In this document: positions 1 through 10,172 of the stretch, piece after piece | Layout: every line of letters starts with the position of its first letter | How positions within the stretch are numbered: position 1 is the stretch's first letter | Assembly (NCBI GenBank): GCA_037045265.1 | Contig: JBAOHV010000026.1 | Span: forward strand, 62,001 to 126,000 | Source of the DNA: JBAOHV01 sp037045265 | Lineage (GTDB): Bacteria > Actinomycetota > Acidimicrobiia > Acidimicrobiales > Microtrichaceae | Reading direction: 5' to 3' | DNA length: 64,000 nt | Notes under the pieces: generated by a model | What the model saw: the letters and a program-made list of their open reading frames with translations, nothing else | Databases searched by the model: none | What the model was told of the DNA's origin: nothing | Made by a program: the position numbers and the translations under genes

Positions 1-2
1 CG

Positions 3-677
3 CTGTCACCCCGAGCCCCGTGGGCCGTCGCCCGGTTGGCGTTCGGTCCGCAGTGGCGCAAGTGGGACGACGCGAACGTGGACCTGGTCGTGGTGCTGGC
101 CTCGACGCTGATGGCCACGCTCCGGCGCTGCCTCGCCGAGGCGCACCTGCACCAGCAGGCGCGCACCGATCCGCTCACCGGTCTCATGAACCGCGCCGAG
201 CTCTACCGCCAGTTCGACACGACCCTGCGACGCCACGACCGTGATGCGGCAGGTTCCGGATCATCGCGGGACCTCGGTGTCCTGTACTGCGACCTGGACT
301 ACTTCAAGCACGTCAACGACCGCTACGGGCACACCACCGGTGATCAGCTGCTGGTCGACGTCGCGGATGTCCTGCGGGCGAACACCCGCGAGAACGACCT
401 GATCGCCCACGTCGGGGGCGACGAGTTCGTGCTCGTGTGCCCCGACCTGGAGGCGCCCGAGACGCTGTCGAGCATCATGGCGCGGCTGTGCCACGCGGTG
501 GGTTCGCTGGCTCCCGACGGCGTGCCGCTGCGGCTGAGCGTCGGAGCGGCGATGGCGCGCCCGGGGCTGGGTGCCGACGAGCTCATCCGTCTCGCCGACG
601 AGGCGATGTACCGGGTCAAGCGCGACGGCCGCCGCTACGGCGCTCGTCCGGACACCGCCGACCTCGCCACCGGCTGA
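3..677 (+). CDS. GGDEF diguanylate cyclase, 5' end outside window
   Basis: Likely makes cyclic di-GMP from two GTP. The frame is open to the left edge, so the N-terminus, probably a sensor or GAF-like region, is missing; the TTG at 36 is only the first possible internal start. The visible part carries the DPLTGLMNR lead-in, the FKHVNDRYGH substrate-binding stretch and an intact GGDEF near 413–427. The residues R-E-N-D lie five positions before GGDEF and match the RxxD inhibitory site, so product feedback is expected. No EAL domain follows. A BldD-like protein with a c-di-GMP-type signature is encoded at 48794. Confidence in the family is high; the input signal is unknown. Confidence 0.9.
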   Translation: MSPRAPWAVARLAFGPQWRKWDDANVDLVVVLASTLMATLRRCLAEAHLHQQARTDPLTGLMNRAELYRQFDTTLRRHDRDAAGSGSSRDLGVLYCDLDYFKHVNDRYGHTTGDQLLVDVADVLRANTRENDLIAHVGGDEFVLVCPDLEAPETLSSIMARLCHAVGSLAPDGVPLRLSVGAAMARPGLGADELIRLADEAMYRVKRDGRRYGARPDTADLATG

Positions 678-726
678 CCTCGGCAGCTGTGTGCTGCTCG
701 AACAGAGCTGGCGCGTGCCGCTCCGC

Positions 727-1128
727 TCAGAGGTCCTTGGCTCGACGTTGCAGCTGTTCGAGCCGGGTCTGGCGATCTTCGCCCTCCTGCGTTCGGCCCT
801 CGCGAACGCGGTGCTGGTGCTCCAACCGCGCCACGTCATTGGTGACGTAGCGACGGTTGGCCTGGCTGATGAAGCTGTCCAGCGCCTCCACGAACTGTTC
901 GAGGTCGGACACGGGTGCCGAGAACGAGACCCGGTCCTGAGCGAGCGACGGGTGCAGGTCCGCCGGAACCGTGACCCCGGTCGGTTGGCGGAAGTACTCG
1001 ACCCACCCGTACGGCGGCACCGCAGAGAGGCCGACATCCACCTTCGCCAGGTCCTCTGCTCCCGACCCCCGGGAGACCAGGTCGACGACGTCCAGGGATG
1101 TTCGCTCGATCTCGGTCCATTCGGTCAT
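727..1128 (-). CDS. Hypothetical protein, 133 aa
   Basis: I do not recognise this family. The product is soluble, with no signal peptide or membrane segment. Its first 90 residues look globular, and the last 35 are highly charged (many R, E and Q), probably a helical or coiled tail. It starts with ATG at 1128 and converges on the GGDEF gene. The codon pattern (G/C at third positions) and the lack of a better frame on the other strand support a real gene. It is probably transcribed alone. Confidence 0.6.
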   Translation of the reverse strand: MTEWTEIERTSLDVVDLVSRGSGAEDLAKVDVGLSAVPPYGWVEYFRQPTGVTVPADLHPSLAQDRVSFSAPVSDLEQFVEALDSFISQANRRYVTNDVARLEHQHRVREGRTQEGEDRQTRLEQLQRRAKDL

Positions 1129-1275
1129 GCCCCAGAGCGTAGGACCTCGAACACCGGTCGAGATGAGCGCGGACGCGTGCAGGCCGACCGGCGGACGCCG
1201 AATGACGGTTCCCCGGGTGTCGCTGCGGCGTCGTAGGGCTGGCTACGGTCGGATGTGGGAGCGAGGGAGGCGAGC

Positions 1276-2310
1276 GTGCATCGAGAGTCTCGAGGTCGGC
1301 CACGTCGATGGTGGCTCGGAGCGGTCGTGGCGGCTCTTGCGTCGGTGCCGGTTGCGTGCGGTGACCCGGCGGCGGAGCCGGAAGGATCCGGCGCGCCGGT
1401 GAGCGGTGAGGTGGCCGTGCTCGGGCCGGGCACGCCGATCGCAGGTGGGTTCACCGTGCCCGACGACGCGGTGCTGCTCGCCCCGCCAGGCCCGAGCGAG
1501 GGCTTCAACGGTGACGGTCCGGGCTGGATCGCCCGCCTTCGGCCCCAGGATCCGGTGTCGACGTTCACCGACCTGGTGGCCCAGGCTCGGGCGGCGGGGT
1601 TCGAGCTGGGGTCCTCCACGGTGGACCCGTGCTACGCCGTACCCGACGAGCAGACGATCGAGGGCCAGGAGTTCCCCGCTCCGTTCGAACCGCTCCCCGA
1701 AGGGGTCGAGCCATCATCGATCAACTGCGCTGCCTCCGGCTACCGCGACGACGACGGCGTCATCGAGGAGATCACCATCAGCACCGAACAGCGGCTCGCG
1801 CTCGACCCTCCGACCTCCACCGGACTGATCGAGGTCCGGCAGCTCGCCGAGGGCACCGAACCACGTCCGATCGGAACCGGACAGTTCGACCTGCAACCGC
1901 TGGTCGCGACGCGGGTCCGCCCGCCGAGCACCGAGGTCGCCATGGACCCGCCCGACCTGGACGTCGGTGCCCCGCTCGACACGATGGCCGGCACGGGCGG
2001 GCCCACCTTGGCCGCGGGCTCCCGGCTCGCTGCGCCGATCGATCAGCCGATCTGCCAGGGCGGGTTCCTCGCCGCGCTCGACATCACCGGCGACCCCGAC
2101 GACGTGTTCGCCACCTACGTGGACCAGATCCGCGACGCAGCCGCTGACTACGGCAGCCCCCCGGACGTCACTTCGACGACCCTGTTCGGTCGACGCATCG
2201 ATCGAGCACAGGCCACGATCGACGACGCCAGCAGCGTCATGCGAGCCACCATGGTCACCGGCGACGACGACGAACCCACCCGACTGCTCCTCGAGCAGTG
2301 CAACGGCTGA
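1276..2310 (+). CDS. Secreted or lipid-anchored hypothetical protein
   Basis: Exported protein of unknown function. I chose the GTG at 1276 over the GTG at 1255 because GAGGGAGG (1263–1270) lies five bases before it. The product then begins with RGRPRRWW, a hydrophobic stretch and VPVAC, a poor but possible lipobox, followed by a low-complexity acidic linker. The rest is a mostly beta, Asp/Pro-rich domain with four cysteines spread through it. No enzyme motif is visible. It is divergent from the 727–1128 gene and convergent with the PaaX-type gene. Confidence 0.7.
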   Translation: MHRESRGRPRRWWLGAVVAALASVPVACGDPAAEPEGSGAPVSGEVAVLGPGTPIAGGFTVPDDAVLLAPPGPSEGFNGDGPGWIARLRPQDPVSTFTDLVAQARAAGFELGSSTVDPCYAVPDEQTIEGQEFPAPFEPLPEGVEPSSINCAASGYRDDDGVIEEITISTEQRLALDPPTSTGLIEVRQLAEGTEPRPIGTGQFDLQPLVATRVRPPSTEVAMDPPDLDVGAPLDTMAGTGGPTLAAGSRLAAPIDQPICQGGFLAALDITGDPDDVFATYVDQIRDAAADYGSPPDVTSTTLFGRRIDRAQATIDDASSVMRATMVTGDDDEPTRLLLEQCNG

Positions 2311-2400
2311 CGACTCCCCATCTCGGACCAGATCGACCCATCGGCGGTCGGTTCCGCCCAAGTGCTGATCCCGCGCTCGCGGGCCACCGGCGCCGCTCGC

Positions 2401-3324
2401 TCAGGGAAGATGGGCGATCGCGTCGTCGAACACCCGGTACAGCGCCGGGCCGTCCTTGTCCTCCCGTGCCAGCACGCCCAGCTTGCGGCAGCGGGCGAGC
2501 AGCTCGCGGGCATCCTTGCCGGGCCACGGGCGGGGGAGGAGCTCGGGCGGCAGCAGGGGGTCGGCCTCGAAGCAGGAGTTGAACCGGATCGCCAGGTGCA
2601 GGACGCCGGGCAGGAACTCGTGCTCGCTGATCCGCTCACCGCGCCGTCGCATCGCCTCGAGCTGCGCCGGCACGCCCTCGTAGGTCGCGATGAAGCTCCG
2701 GTAGGCCGCCGCGAGGTCGTCCAACGGCCACAGTCGGGCCACGAGCTCACGCGGGTCGGTGACGCCGCCGACGGACAGGTCGTCGGTGCTGGCGAGCGCG
2801 ACGTGCTCGGTGAGGCCGAGCCGGTCGGCCTCGGCGCGGATGTCGTCGTCCCAGCGGTGGGGGGAGACGTAGACCCCCGGCTGGACGCTGGCGCCGCCGA
2901 GCGCGAGCAGGTGGTCGCGGAAGGCGTCGCGGGCGGTGCGCATGGTCTCGGGGATGGCGAAGGAGACGAGGCGCCAGCGGCGGTCCCAGCCTCGCCCAGC
3001 GGCGTCCTGTGCGTAGGCCAGCAGGTGCCGCTGCTGGGTCACGTCCAGCAACGACCGCCCTGCGGGGGTCGCACGGAACACGGCGTCGCGCCCTTCTCCC
3101 TCGCGCACGAAGATGCCTTCGGCGCTCAGGCGCCGGAGGCAGGAGCGCACGGTCTCGATCCCGATGCCGCACTCGCCGGCCACCCGGTAGAGCTCCGGAC
3201 CGTGCACGCTGCCGTCACGGTGGGCCAGTCCGAGCACCATCAGCCGCGTGGGGAGCGTCTCGTCGGCGTCCATCGCGGTCACCAGCCCTGGGCTGGTCGA
3301 ATCTGCGTCGGTCGTCTGACTCAC
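2401..3324 (-). CDS. PaaX-family transcriptional regulator
   Basis: DNA-binding repressor-like protein of the PaaX type. It has an N-terminal winged helix (TRLMVLGLAHRDG, then IETVRSCLRRLSAEG), a central segment with PGVYVSPHRW and a C-terminal helical domain with the conserved FLPGVLHLAIRFN region. PaaX proteins typically sense CoA thioesters such as phenylacetyl-CoA; no paa genes are visible here, so the ligand is unknown. Three starts are possible: GTG 3348, ATG 3333 and GTG 3324. I prefer 3324 because a TTGACA/CACGAT promoter would place the transcript start on it. Confidence 0.85.
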   Translation of the reverse strand: MSQTTDADSTSPGLVTAMDADETLPTRLMVLGLAHRDGSVHGPELYRVAGECGIGIETVRSCLRRLSAEGIFVREGEGRDAVFRATPAGRSLLDVTQQRHLLAYAQDAAGRGWDRRWRLVSFAIPETMRTARDAFRDHLLALGGASVQPGVYVSPHRWDDDIRAEADRLGLTEHVALASTDDLSVGGVTDPRELVARLWPLDDLAAAYRSFIATYEGVPAQLEAMRRRGERISEHEFLPGVLHLAIRFNSCFEADPLLPPELLPRPWPGKDARELLARCRKLGVLAREDKDGPALYRVFDDAIAHLP

Positions 3325-3331
3325 GACCGCC

Positions 3332-3361
3332 ATCGTGGTCGCCGTCACGGACGACTGTCAA
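3332..3361 (-). promoter_or_regulatory. Candidate promoter of the PaaX-type gene
   Basis: On the minus strand TTGACA (3356–3361) is followed after 18 bases by CACGAT (3332–3337), and the GTG at 3324 lies seven bases further on. This would give a leaderless transcript. The -10 hexamer lacks the first T, so the call is moderate. Confidence 0.4.
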
Positions 3362-3491
3362 TCGGGCCCGAGCGCCATCCATCGCTGAACCCGGCTCGGG
3401 CGTGGTGGTGATCGCCCTGCCGTATCGTTACCCTCGACTCGGCTGCGGGCACCCAGCCCGCGCCGACAGGGTCGGACAGGCAGGGGGACAG

Positions 3492-4355
3492 ATGTCGTTC
3501 GTGGACAAGGTCAAGGGCAAGGTCGAGGACCTCACGCCACGTGTCTCGGAGTGCGCCATCGTGGTGCGGCCGCTGCCGTTGATCGCGGACGAGATCATCT
3601 CCGCCGGTGACGACTTCTACTTCAAGGTCGTGTTCGACCCCACCGACCGGCACCTGGTCGAGCTCGAGTCCGCCAAGCGCCTCGAGCTCATGAAGGGGCC
3701 CTTCGCCCGCGGCGCAGTGGTGATCCTCGCGATCCACAAGCCGACCGACAAGGCGATCGGCAAGATGTGGCTCACCAGCGAGTCGTCGATCCCGGGCGAC
3801 GGACGGCGCGGCCTGCTGCCCATCCAGCTGGCCAAGGACGAGATCTTCCTCTTCGACCTGTGGGTGCACGAGGACTTCCGCCGCAACGCCGTCGGCATCA
3901 CCATGGCCTACGAGATGGGCGCGGCGGTCGACGAGTACTTCCCCAACGCCCGATGGGTCTACGGGTACGCGCACGTCGACAACGAGGCGTCGATGCAGCT
4001 GATGTGGCTGGTGTACGGCATGTGGACCGTGCAGAACATCAAGGAGTACGAGATCGGGGACTACCACGTGGGCATGGTCCCGAACTCCGACTCGCCGAAG
4101 TTCGGTCCGTTCTCCAAGAAGGGCCGGCACTCGGGCGACGGGTTCCAGATGCCCGGACGGCCGCGCAGCGGCGACGGATACCGCGACTACCACCACCCCG
4201 AGGGGTTCGCCCGTCGTGACACGGGCAACCTGGTCATCTCCGACGACTGGATGTGGCCCGGGCCCGAGTGGTTCGACAACGACCACCCCATGGGCACCGA
4301 CGGCAAGCCGGCGACGCCCGAGACGCTGCCCCGGGAGATCGACCAGCCGGAGTGA
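3492..4355 (+). CDS. GNAT-like acetyltransferase fold protein, 287 aa
   Basis: Predicted cytosolic protein with an acetyltransferase-like core. The stretch LFDLWVHEDFRRNAVGITMAYEMG resembles the beta4–alpha3 acetyl-CoA pyrophosphate loop region, and the next strand (WVYGYAHVDNEASMQLMW) fits the GNAT C-terminal half. The ATG at 3492 follows a purine-rich AGGGGGACAG, and the longer open frame upstream lacks coding character. The C-terminal 80 residues are polar and rich in G, P and D. The substrate is unknown. It stands alone, convergent with cysH. Confidence 0.65.
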   Translation: MSFVDKVKGKVEDLTPRVSECAIVVRPLPLIADEIISAGDDFYFKVVFDPTDRHLVELESAKRLELMKGPFARGAVVILAIHKPTDKAIGKMWLTSESSIPGDGRRGLLPIQLAKDEIFLFDLWVHEDFRRNAVGITMAYEMGAAVDEYFPNARWVYGYAHVDNEASMQLMWLVYGMWTVQNIKEYEIGDYHVGMVPNSDSPKFGPFSKKGRHSGDGFQMPGRPRSGDGYRDYHHPEGFARRDTGNLVISDDWMWPGPEWFDNDHPMGTDGKPATPETLPREIDQPE

Positions 4356-4356
4356 G

Positions 4357-5078
4357 TCAGCTGACGTGCAGGCCGCACTCGGTCTTGTCGCGCCCCGACC
4401 AACGCCCGGAGCGGGGATCCTCGCCCGGCGCCACGGGCTTGGTGCACGGCATGCAGCCGATCGACGGGTAGCCCTGCAGCGTCAAGGGGTTGACCGGCAC
4501 GTCGTGGCGGGCGATGTACTCGTCGACGTCCGCAGCGGTCCAGTTGGCCAGGGGGTTGACCTTGATGAGGCCGCGCAGGTCGCGGCCGACGATCGGTGCG
4601 TTCGCCCGTGAGGGTGCCTCGTCGCGACGCAGGCCCGACATCCAGGCCGCCTTGCCGGCGAGCGCACGGTCGAGCTGGCCGACCTTCACCGCCGAGCAGC
4701 AGTTGCCGGGGTCGACCTTCCAGAGCTCCTCGTCGTGGGCTGCGACGGTCATGATGCGCAGGTTGAGGCCGTAGCGGCGGCGCACCACCTCGACGGTCTC
4801 GAGCGTCTCGGGGAAGTGGTAGCCGGTGTCGATGAACACGACCTCGATCGCGGGGGCGACCTTCACGGCGAGGTCGATCAGCACCGAGTCCGTCATCGAG
4901 GCGGCGAGCCCCATCAGGGGACCGAAGTTGTCGGTCGCCCACTGCACGATCTTCGACGCGGGCAGCTGCTCGAACTCGACGTTCAGCTCGGCGAGCTCGT
5001 CGTCGGTGAACTGCGTGGCGGTGAACGGACCCGGCAACGGCTCGGGCGACTCGTTGGTGGCGGTGAGTGTGAGCGACA

Positions 5079-5079
<1 letters not shown>
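4357..5079 (-). CDS. cysH: Adenylyl-sulfate (APS/PAPS) reductase
   Basis: Reduces activated sulfate to sulfite with thioredoxin or glutaredoxin as electron donor. The 240-residue protein has the iron–sulfur cysteine pattern C127-C128 and C209-x2-C212, and the C-terminal catalytic motif KTECGLH with C235. The four cluster cysteines place it with the [4Fe-4S] enzymes that usually use APS, although some accept PAPS. Its ATG overlaps the stop codon of the upstream sulfite reductase gene by one base, so the two steps from activated sulfate to sulfide are translationally coupled. No cysD/cysN is in the window. Confidence 0.95.
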
Positions 5080-6893
<1,814 letters not shown>

Positions 6894-6930
6894 GGGGTGC
6901 TCCGGACTGGGACGCGGAATCGCGGACAAA

Positions 6931-6948
6931 CCTGATCAGGCAGGTCAA
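6931..6948. promoter_or_regulatory. Palindrome upstream of sir–cysH, possible operator
   Basis: CCTGATCAGG at 6931–6940 is a perfect 10-bp palindrome, directly followed by CAGGTC so that ACCTG and CAGGT also form an inverted pair. It lies 38–55 bases before the sir start, next to a possible -10 box TATTGT on the minus strand. The position suits a sulfur- or redox-responsive regulator, but no known site was matched. Confidence 0.3.
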
Positions 6949-7035
6949 CAATAGCGCGGATTCACGACCGATCCAGTCGGGAATTGTCCGGACAGCGGTG
7001 TGGTCCGGTGGGGCCCCGGTCAGGCCACAGCCGAT

Positions 7036-7986
7036 CACGTAGTCCTGTGCTGGTCCGGGTGCGTGCAGGATCGCCGAAGGCGCCGACGCTCGCGGTGGTC
7101 CCGGTGACGAACGTGCCGTTCAACGAACCCGGCGCGGTCGTCGAGCGGGAAGGAGCCGTCGGGCAGCGCCGCGCCGAGCCGATGACCACGTAGTCGGGCC
7201 CGGGCCGGGTGCGTGGAGTACGGGGCCGTCCAGGCTGAACGGGCGGTACTGACCGTTGATCGTCGTGCGCCGCTCGACGTCGGGACGGTGCGTGCCGCCC
7301 CGACCGGGTACGTCACGTAGTCCTGTGCAGTGCCCGGGGCGTACCAGAGCACAGATGGTGCACGTTGAACAGGCACCGGCGTGTAGGTGCCGTTGACCTG
7401 GGGAGCGACCGAGGGCACGAAGAGTGCGAGAGCCGTTGCCGAGCCACATGGACTCCGCGTCCAGCACCGGGCGAGTACCAGTAGATGTCCTGTCGCAGGT
7501 CCGGGCCCGCCCGAGAAGGCGCCCACGATCGGCACGTAGTCGCCGTTCACCGTCACCGCCACCGGAGGTGTAGCTGTGGTCGGGAGCGAAGTACCAGACG
7601 AAGTCCGGGGCGGGGCCCGGGGCGTACCAGAAGATGTCGTCGCAGTTGTCGCCGTCGAAGTCGCCGACGAAGGGCCGGTAGTCGCCCGACACCGTCGCCG
7701 GCACCTTGGTGGAGGTCACTGCCGGTGTGGCGGCGAGGTCGACGTCGAGCCAGCGCGAGTCCGGCGCCGAGCCCCGGCCGTACCACAACACGTCGAAGTA
7801 CGATTCGAAGCAGTGCAGCGGCAACGGCGTGTAGCTGCCGTTGACCGTGATCGGGATGGTGTCGAACTGACCGCCGAAGATCGGGCTCGAGGTCGCCGAG
7901 ACGGGTCCCGCATGGGCGGCCGCCGCGAGGACGACCAGGGTCGCCACGACAGCGATGCAGCGGCGGGACGGTCGGGTGCTGGCCAT
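7036..7986 (-). pseudogene. First FG-GAP-like paralogue, frame broken many times
   Basis: Paralogue of the genes at 8066 and 9109. It opens well from ATG 7986 with a signal peptide (IAVVATLVVLAAAAHAG) and GDFDGDNCDDIFWYAPG, then changes frame. Reading against the intact copies I count at least eight indels. Corrections are needed near SYTS/VAVTVNGDY, FSGGP/DLRQDIYWY, PGAG/AESMWLGNG, SRT/FVPSVAPQVNG, the TINGQYRPF block, the DYVVIG block, LGAALPDG and the terminal HAPGPAQDYVIG. No stop follows that final block in its own frame. It is either a decayed duplicate or a badly resolved stretch of assembly. Sequence similarity to its sisters remains high between breaks. Confidence 0.7.
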
Positions 7987-8065
7987 CTCAGGACTCCTGA
8001 CGCAGGTCTCCGGGACAGTGTGTCAGCCGGTCCACTGGGGGAGCGGGGACCTGTCGGCGAGCGCC

Positions 8066-9010
8066 TCAGGACCCGATCAGGTAGTCCCGCGCCGGGCCGG
8101 GAGCGTGCAGCACCGCCAACTCCACCCGGGCTCCGTTGCCGGCGACGAACGCTCCGTTGATCGCCCCCGGCGTGGTCGTGAGCGGGACCGATCCGTCGGG
8201 CAGCGCCGCGCCGAGTCCGGTCACCACGTAGTCGGTGCCCGGGCCGGGTGCGTGGAGCACGGGAGTCCGTCCCACGCCGAACGGGCGGTACTGGCCGTTG
8301 ATGGTCGTGCGCACGCTCGACGTCGGTGTGGTCGAGCCGGCCTCGACGGTGGTGACGTAGTCCTGGGCGGTGCCCGGGGCGTACCAGAGCACGCTGGTGC
8401 TGCCCAGCGGCACAGGTGCGTAGGTCCCGCTCACCTGTGGCGCGGTGGTGGAGGTGAAGGTGCGGGATCCGTTGCCCAGCCAGATCGACTCGGCGCCGGA
8501 ACCCGGCGCGTACCAGTAGATGTCCTGTCGCAGGTCCGAGCTCTCGAAGTTGCCGACGATCGGTACGTAGTCGCCGTTCACCGACACCGCGACCTGCGTG
8601 TAGCTGTGGTCCGCAGCGAAGTACCACACGTAGTCCGGGGCCGGCCCCGGTGAGTACCAGACGACGTCGTCGCAGTTGTCGCCGTCGAAGTCGCCGGTGA
8701 ACGGGCGGTAGTTCCCCGACACGAACAGCTCCCAGTTGACGTAGCTCACCGACGGACCCGACGTGTCCACGTCACGCCACCAGACATCCATCGCCGCGCC
8801 CGCGGCGTACCAGAGGATGTCGGGAGCGCCACCGCAGAACAGGGGCAGCGGCGTGTACGACCCTCCGACATCGATGGGGATCGTGCTGAAGCGACCGCCG
8901 AACACGGGTGTGCTCTCCGCCGCGGCGGCGGTGCCCGGCGGTGTCATCGACAACGTCGTGGTCACGGTCAGCGCCGCGACCAGCAGGGCTCGGAACGAAC
9001 GTGGACGCAC
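8066..9010 (-). CDS. Secreted FG-GAP-like repeat protein, copy 2
   Basis: Exported protein of 314 residues. A signal peptide (RALLVAALTVTTTLS, cut near PGTAAAAES) is followed by about seven units of 40–45 residues with the pattern V-x-G-x-Y-x-P followed by x-DI-x-WY-x-PG-x-x-x-DY-V. The unit GDFDGDNCDDVVWYSPG has the Ca2+-binding DxDGDxxDD of FG-GAP/VCBS repeats, so a beta-propeller is likely. GTG 9010 is supported by GGGGAGG about eight bases upstream. It lies between two paralogues. A surface or matrix role is inferred; no enzyme motif is visible. Confidence 0.8.
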   Translation of the reverse strand: MRPRSFRALLVAALTVTTTLSMTPPGTAAAAESTPVFGGRFSTIPIDVGGSYTPLPLFCGGAPDILWYAAGAAMDVWWRDVDTSGPSVSYVNWELFVSGNYRPFTGDFDGDNCDDVVWYSPGPAPDYVWYFAADHSYTQVAVSVNGDYVPIVGNFESSDLRQDIYWYAPGSGAESIWLGNGSRTFTSTTAPQVSGTYAPVPLGSTSVLWYAPGTAQDYVTTVEAGSTTPTSSVRTTINGQYRPFGVGRTPVLHAPGPGTDYVVTGLGAALPDGSVPLTTTPGAINGAFVAGNGARVELAVLHAPGPARDYLIGS

Positions 9011-9108
9011 GGTGGACCTCCCCGACGAAGTGCTGCGCCATTCTGCTGGCGCCGCGGTCGTCGGTGGCGGACCGGAGGTCGCCGGGCCGACCGGACGTCG
9101 CGGCGGGC

Positions 9109-10047
9109 TCAGCTCACGAGGAGGAGGTCCTGGCCCGGACCCGGTACGTGCAGGACCCCGAGGCCGACGGTGCCGCTCGCTCCCACGACGTAGTCGCCGT
9201 TGATGCTGCCGGGCAGCGTCTGCACCGTGACGACCGGCCCGCCCCCGTCGATCGACGTCACCAGGCGGTCGGTGCCGACCCCGGGCGCGTAGAGCACCGG
9301 GGTGCCGCCGAGGCTGAACGGGCGGTAGGTGCCGTTGATGGTGGTCTGGTCGCTGCCGCTCGGCGTGGCGCTGCCCGCCAGCGGGTACGTCACGTAGTCC
9401 TGTGCGGCGCCCGGTGCGTACCAGATGACGGTGCTGTCGCTGAACACGAACGGTGAGTAGGTCCCGTTCACCTGCGGTGCGATCGACGGCGTGAAGGAGC
9501 GCCCGACGTTGCCGGTCCAGATGGACTCGGCCCCGGAACCGGGTGCGTACCAGTAGATGTCCTGCGCCGGCCCCGCGCTGAAGTGACCGACCACCGGGAC
9601 GTAGTTCCCGCTGACGCTGACCGCGACGGTGGTGTAGCTGTCATCGGGTGCGAGGTACCAGACGTAGTCGGGTGCCGCACCCGGCGAGTACCAGAAGATG
9701 TCCTCACAGCCGTCGCCGTCGAAGTCGCCCACGAACGGCCGGTAGGTCCCGGACACCGACATGGCCACCCGGGAGAACTCGACGGTCGGCGGCGCCAGGT
9801 TCAGGCCCAGCCAGCGGGCGTCCGGGGCGGCGCCGACGCCGTACCAGACCACGTCGATGTCGCCGTCGCAGTACGTCGGCAGGGGGACGTAGCTGCCGTT
9901 CACCTCGATGGGCACGGTCGCGAGGATGCCGCCGAAGAGCGGCGTCGCCGGCGCTGCCGCGGCGGGTCCCGCGTGCACCATCGCAGCGAGGGCCACCAGG
10001 GCCGCGACGAGCGTCATCGATCGACGGGTGGGTCGGGTCCTGGCCAT
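9109..10047 (-). CDS. Secreted FG-GAP-like repeat protein, copy 3
   Basis: 312-residue paralogue of the genes at 8066 and 7036. The signal peptide runs SMTLVAALVALAAMVHAG with cleavage near AAAAP, followed by the same repeat units; GDFDGDGCEDIFWYSPG is the best Ca2+-binding unit. The ATG at 10047 has GAGGAG eight bases upstream, and the longer frame to 10581 overlaps aroG and is spurious. The roughly 40 bases before the start resemble those before copy 1, so the duplication included the leader. It lies downstream of aroG on the same strand but is probably transcribed separately. Confidence 0.85.
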   Translation of the reverse strand: MARTRPTRRSMTLVAALVALAAMVHAGPAAAAPATPLFGGILATVPIEVNGSYVPLPTYCDGDIDVVWYGVGAAPDARWLGLNLAPPTVEFSRVAMSVSGTYRPFVGDFDGDGCEDIFWYSPGAAPDYVWYLAPDDSYTTVAVSVSGNYVPVVGHFSAGPAQDIYWYAPGSGAESIWTGNVGRSFTPSIAPQVNGTYSPFVFSDSTVIWYAPGAAQDYVTYPLAGSATPSGSDQTTINGTYRPFSLGGTPVLYAPGVGTDRLVTSIDGGGPVVTVQTLPGSINGDYVVGASGTVGLGVLHVPGPGQDLLLVS

Positions 10048-10118
10048 GTCCGGGCTCCTCACGCAGGTGTCGCCCGAGAGTCTGTCAGCGGCCACTGCCC
10101 GCGAGGTGGTTCTGCCGC

Positions 10119-10172
10119 TCAGCCCTTGCGCAGCAGCTCCGCCACTCAGCCCTTGCGCAGCAGCTCCGCCAC
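10119..10172. repeat. 27-bp exact tandem duplication over the aroG stop codon
   Basis: The last eight codons of aroG plus its stop, 27 bases, occur twice head to tail (10146–10172 and 10119–10145). In the gene frame the second copy would read VAELLRKG-stop again. It is untranslated as it stands. Confidence 0.9.

Noticed and set aside
2362..3411. Plus-strand frame of 349 codons over the PaaX-type gene
   Set aside because: It is the antisense of a complete PaaX-family protein and carries no recognisable domain.
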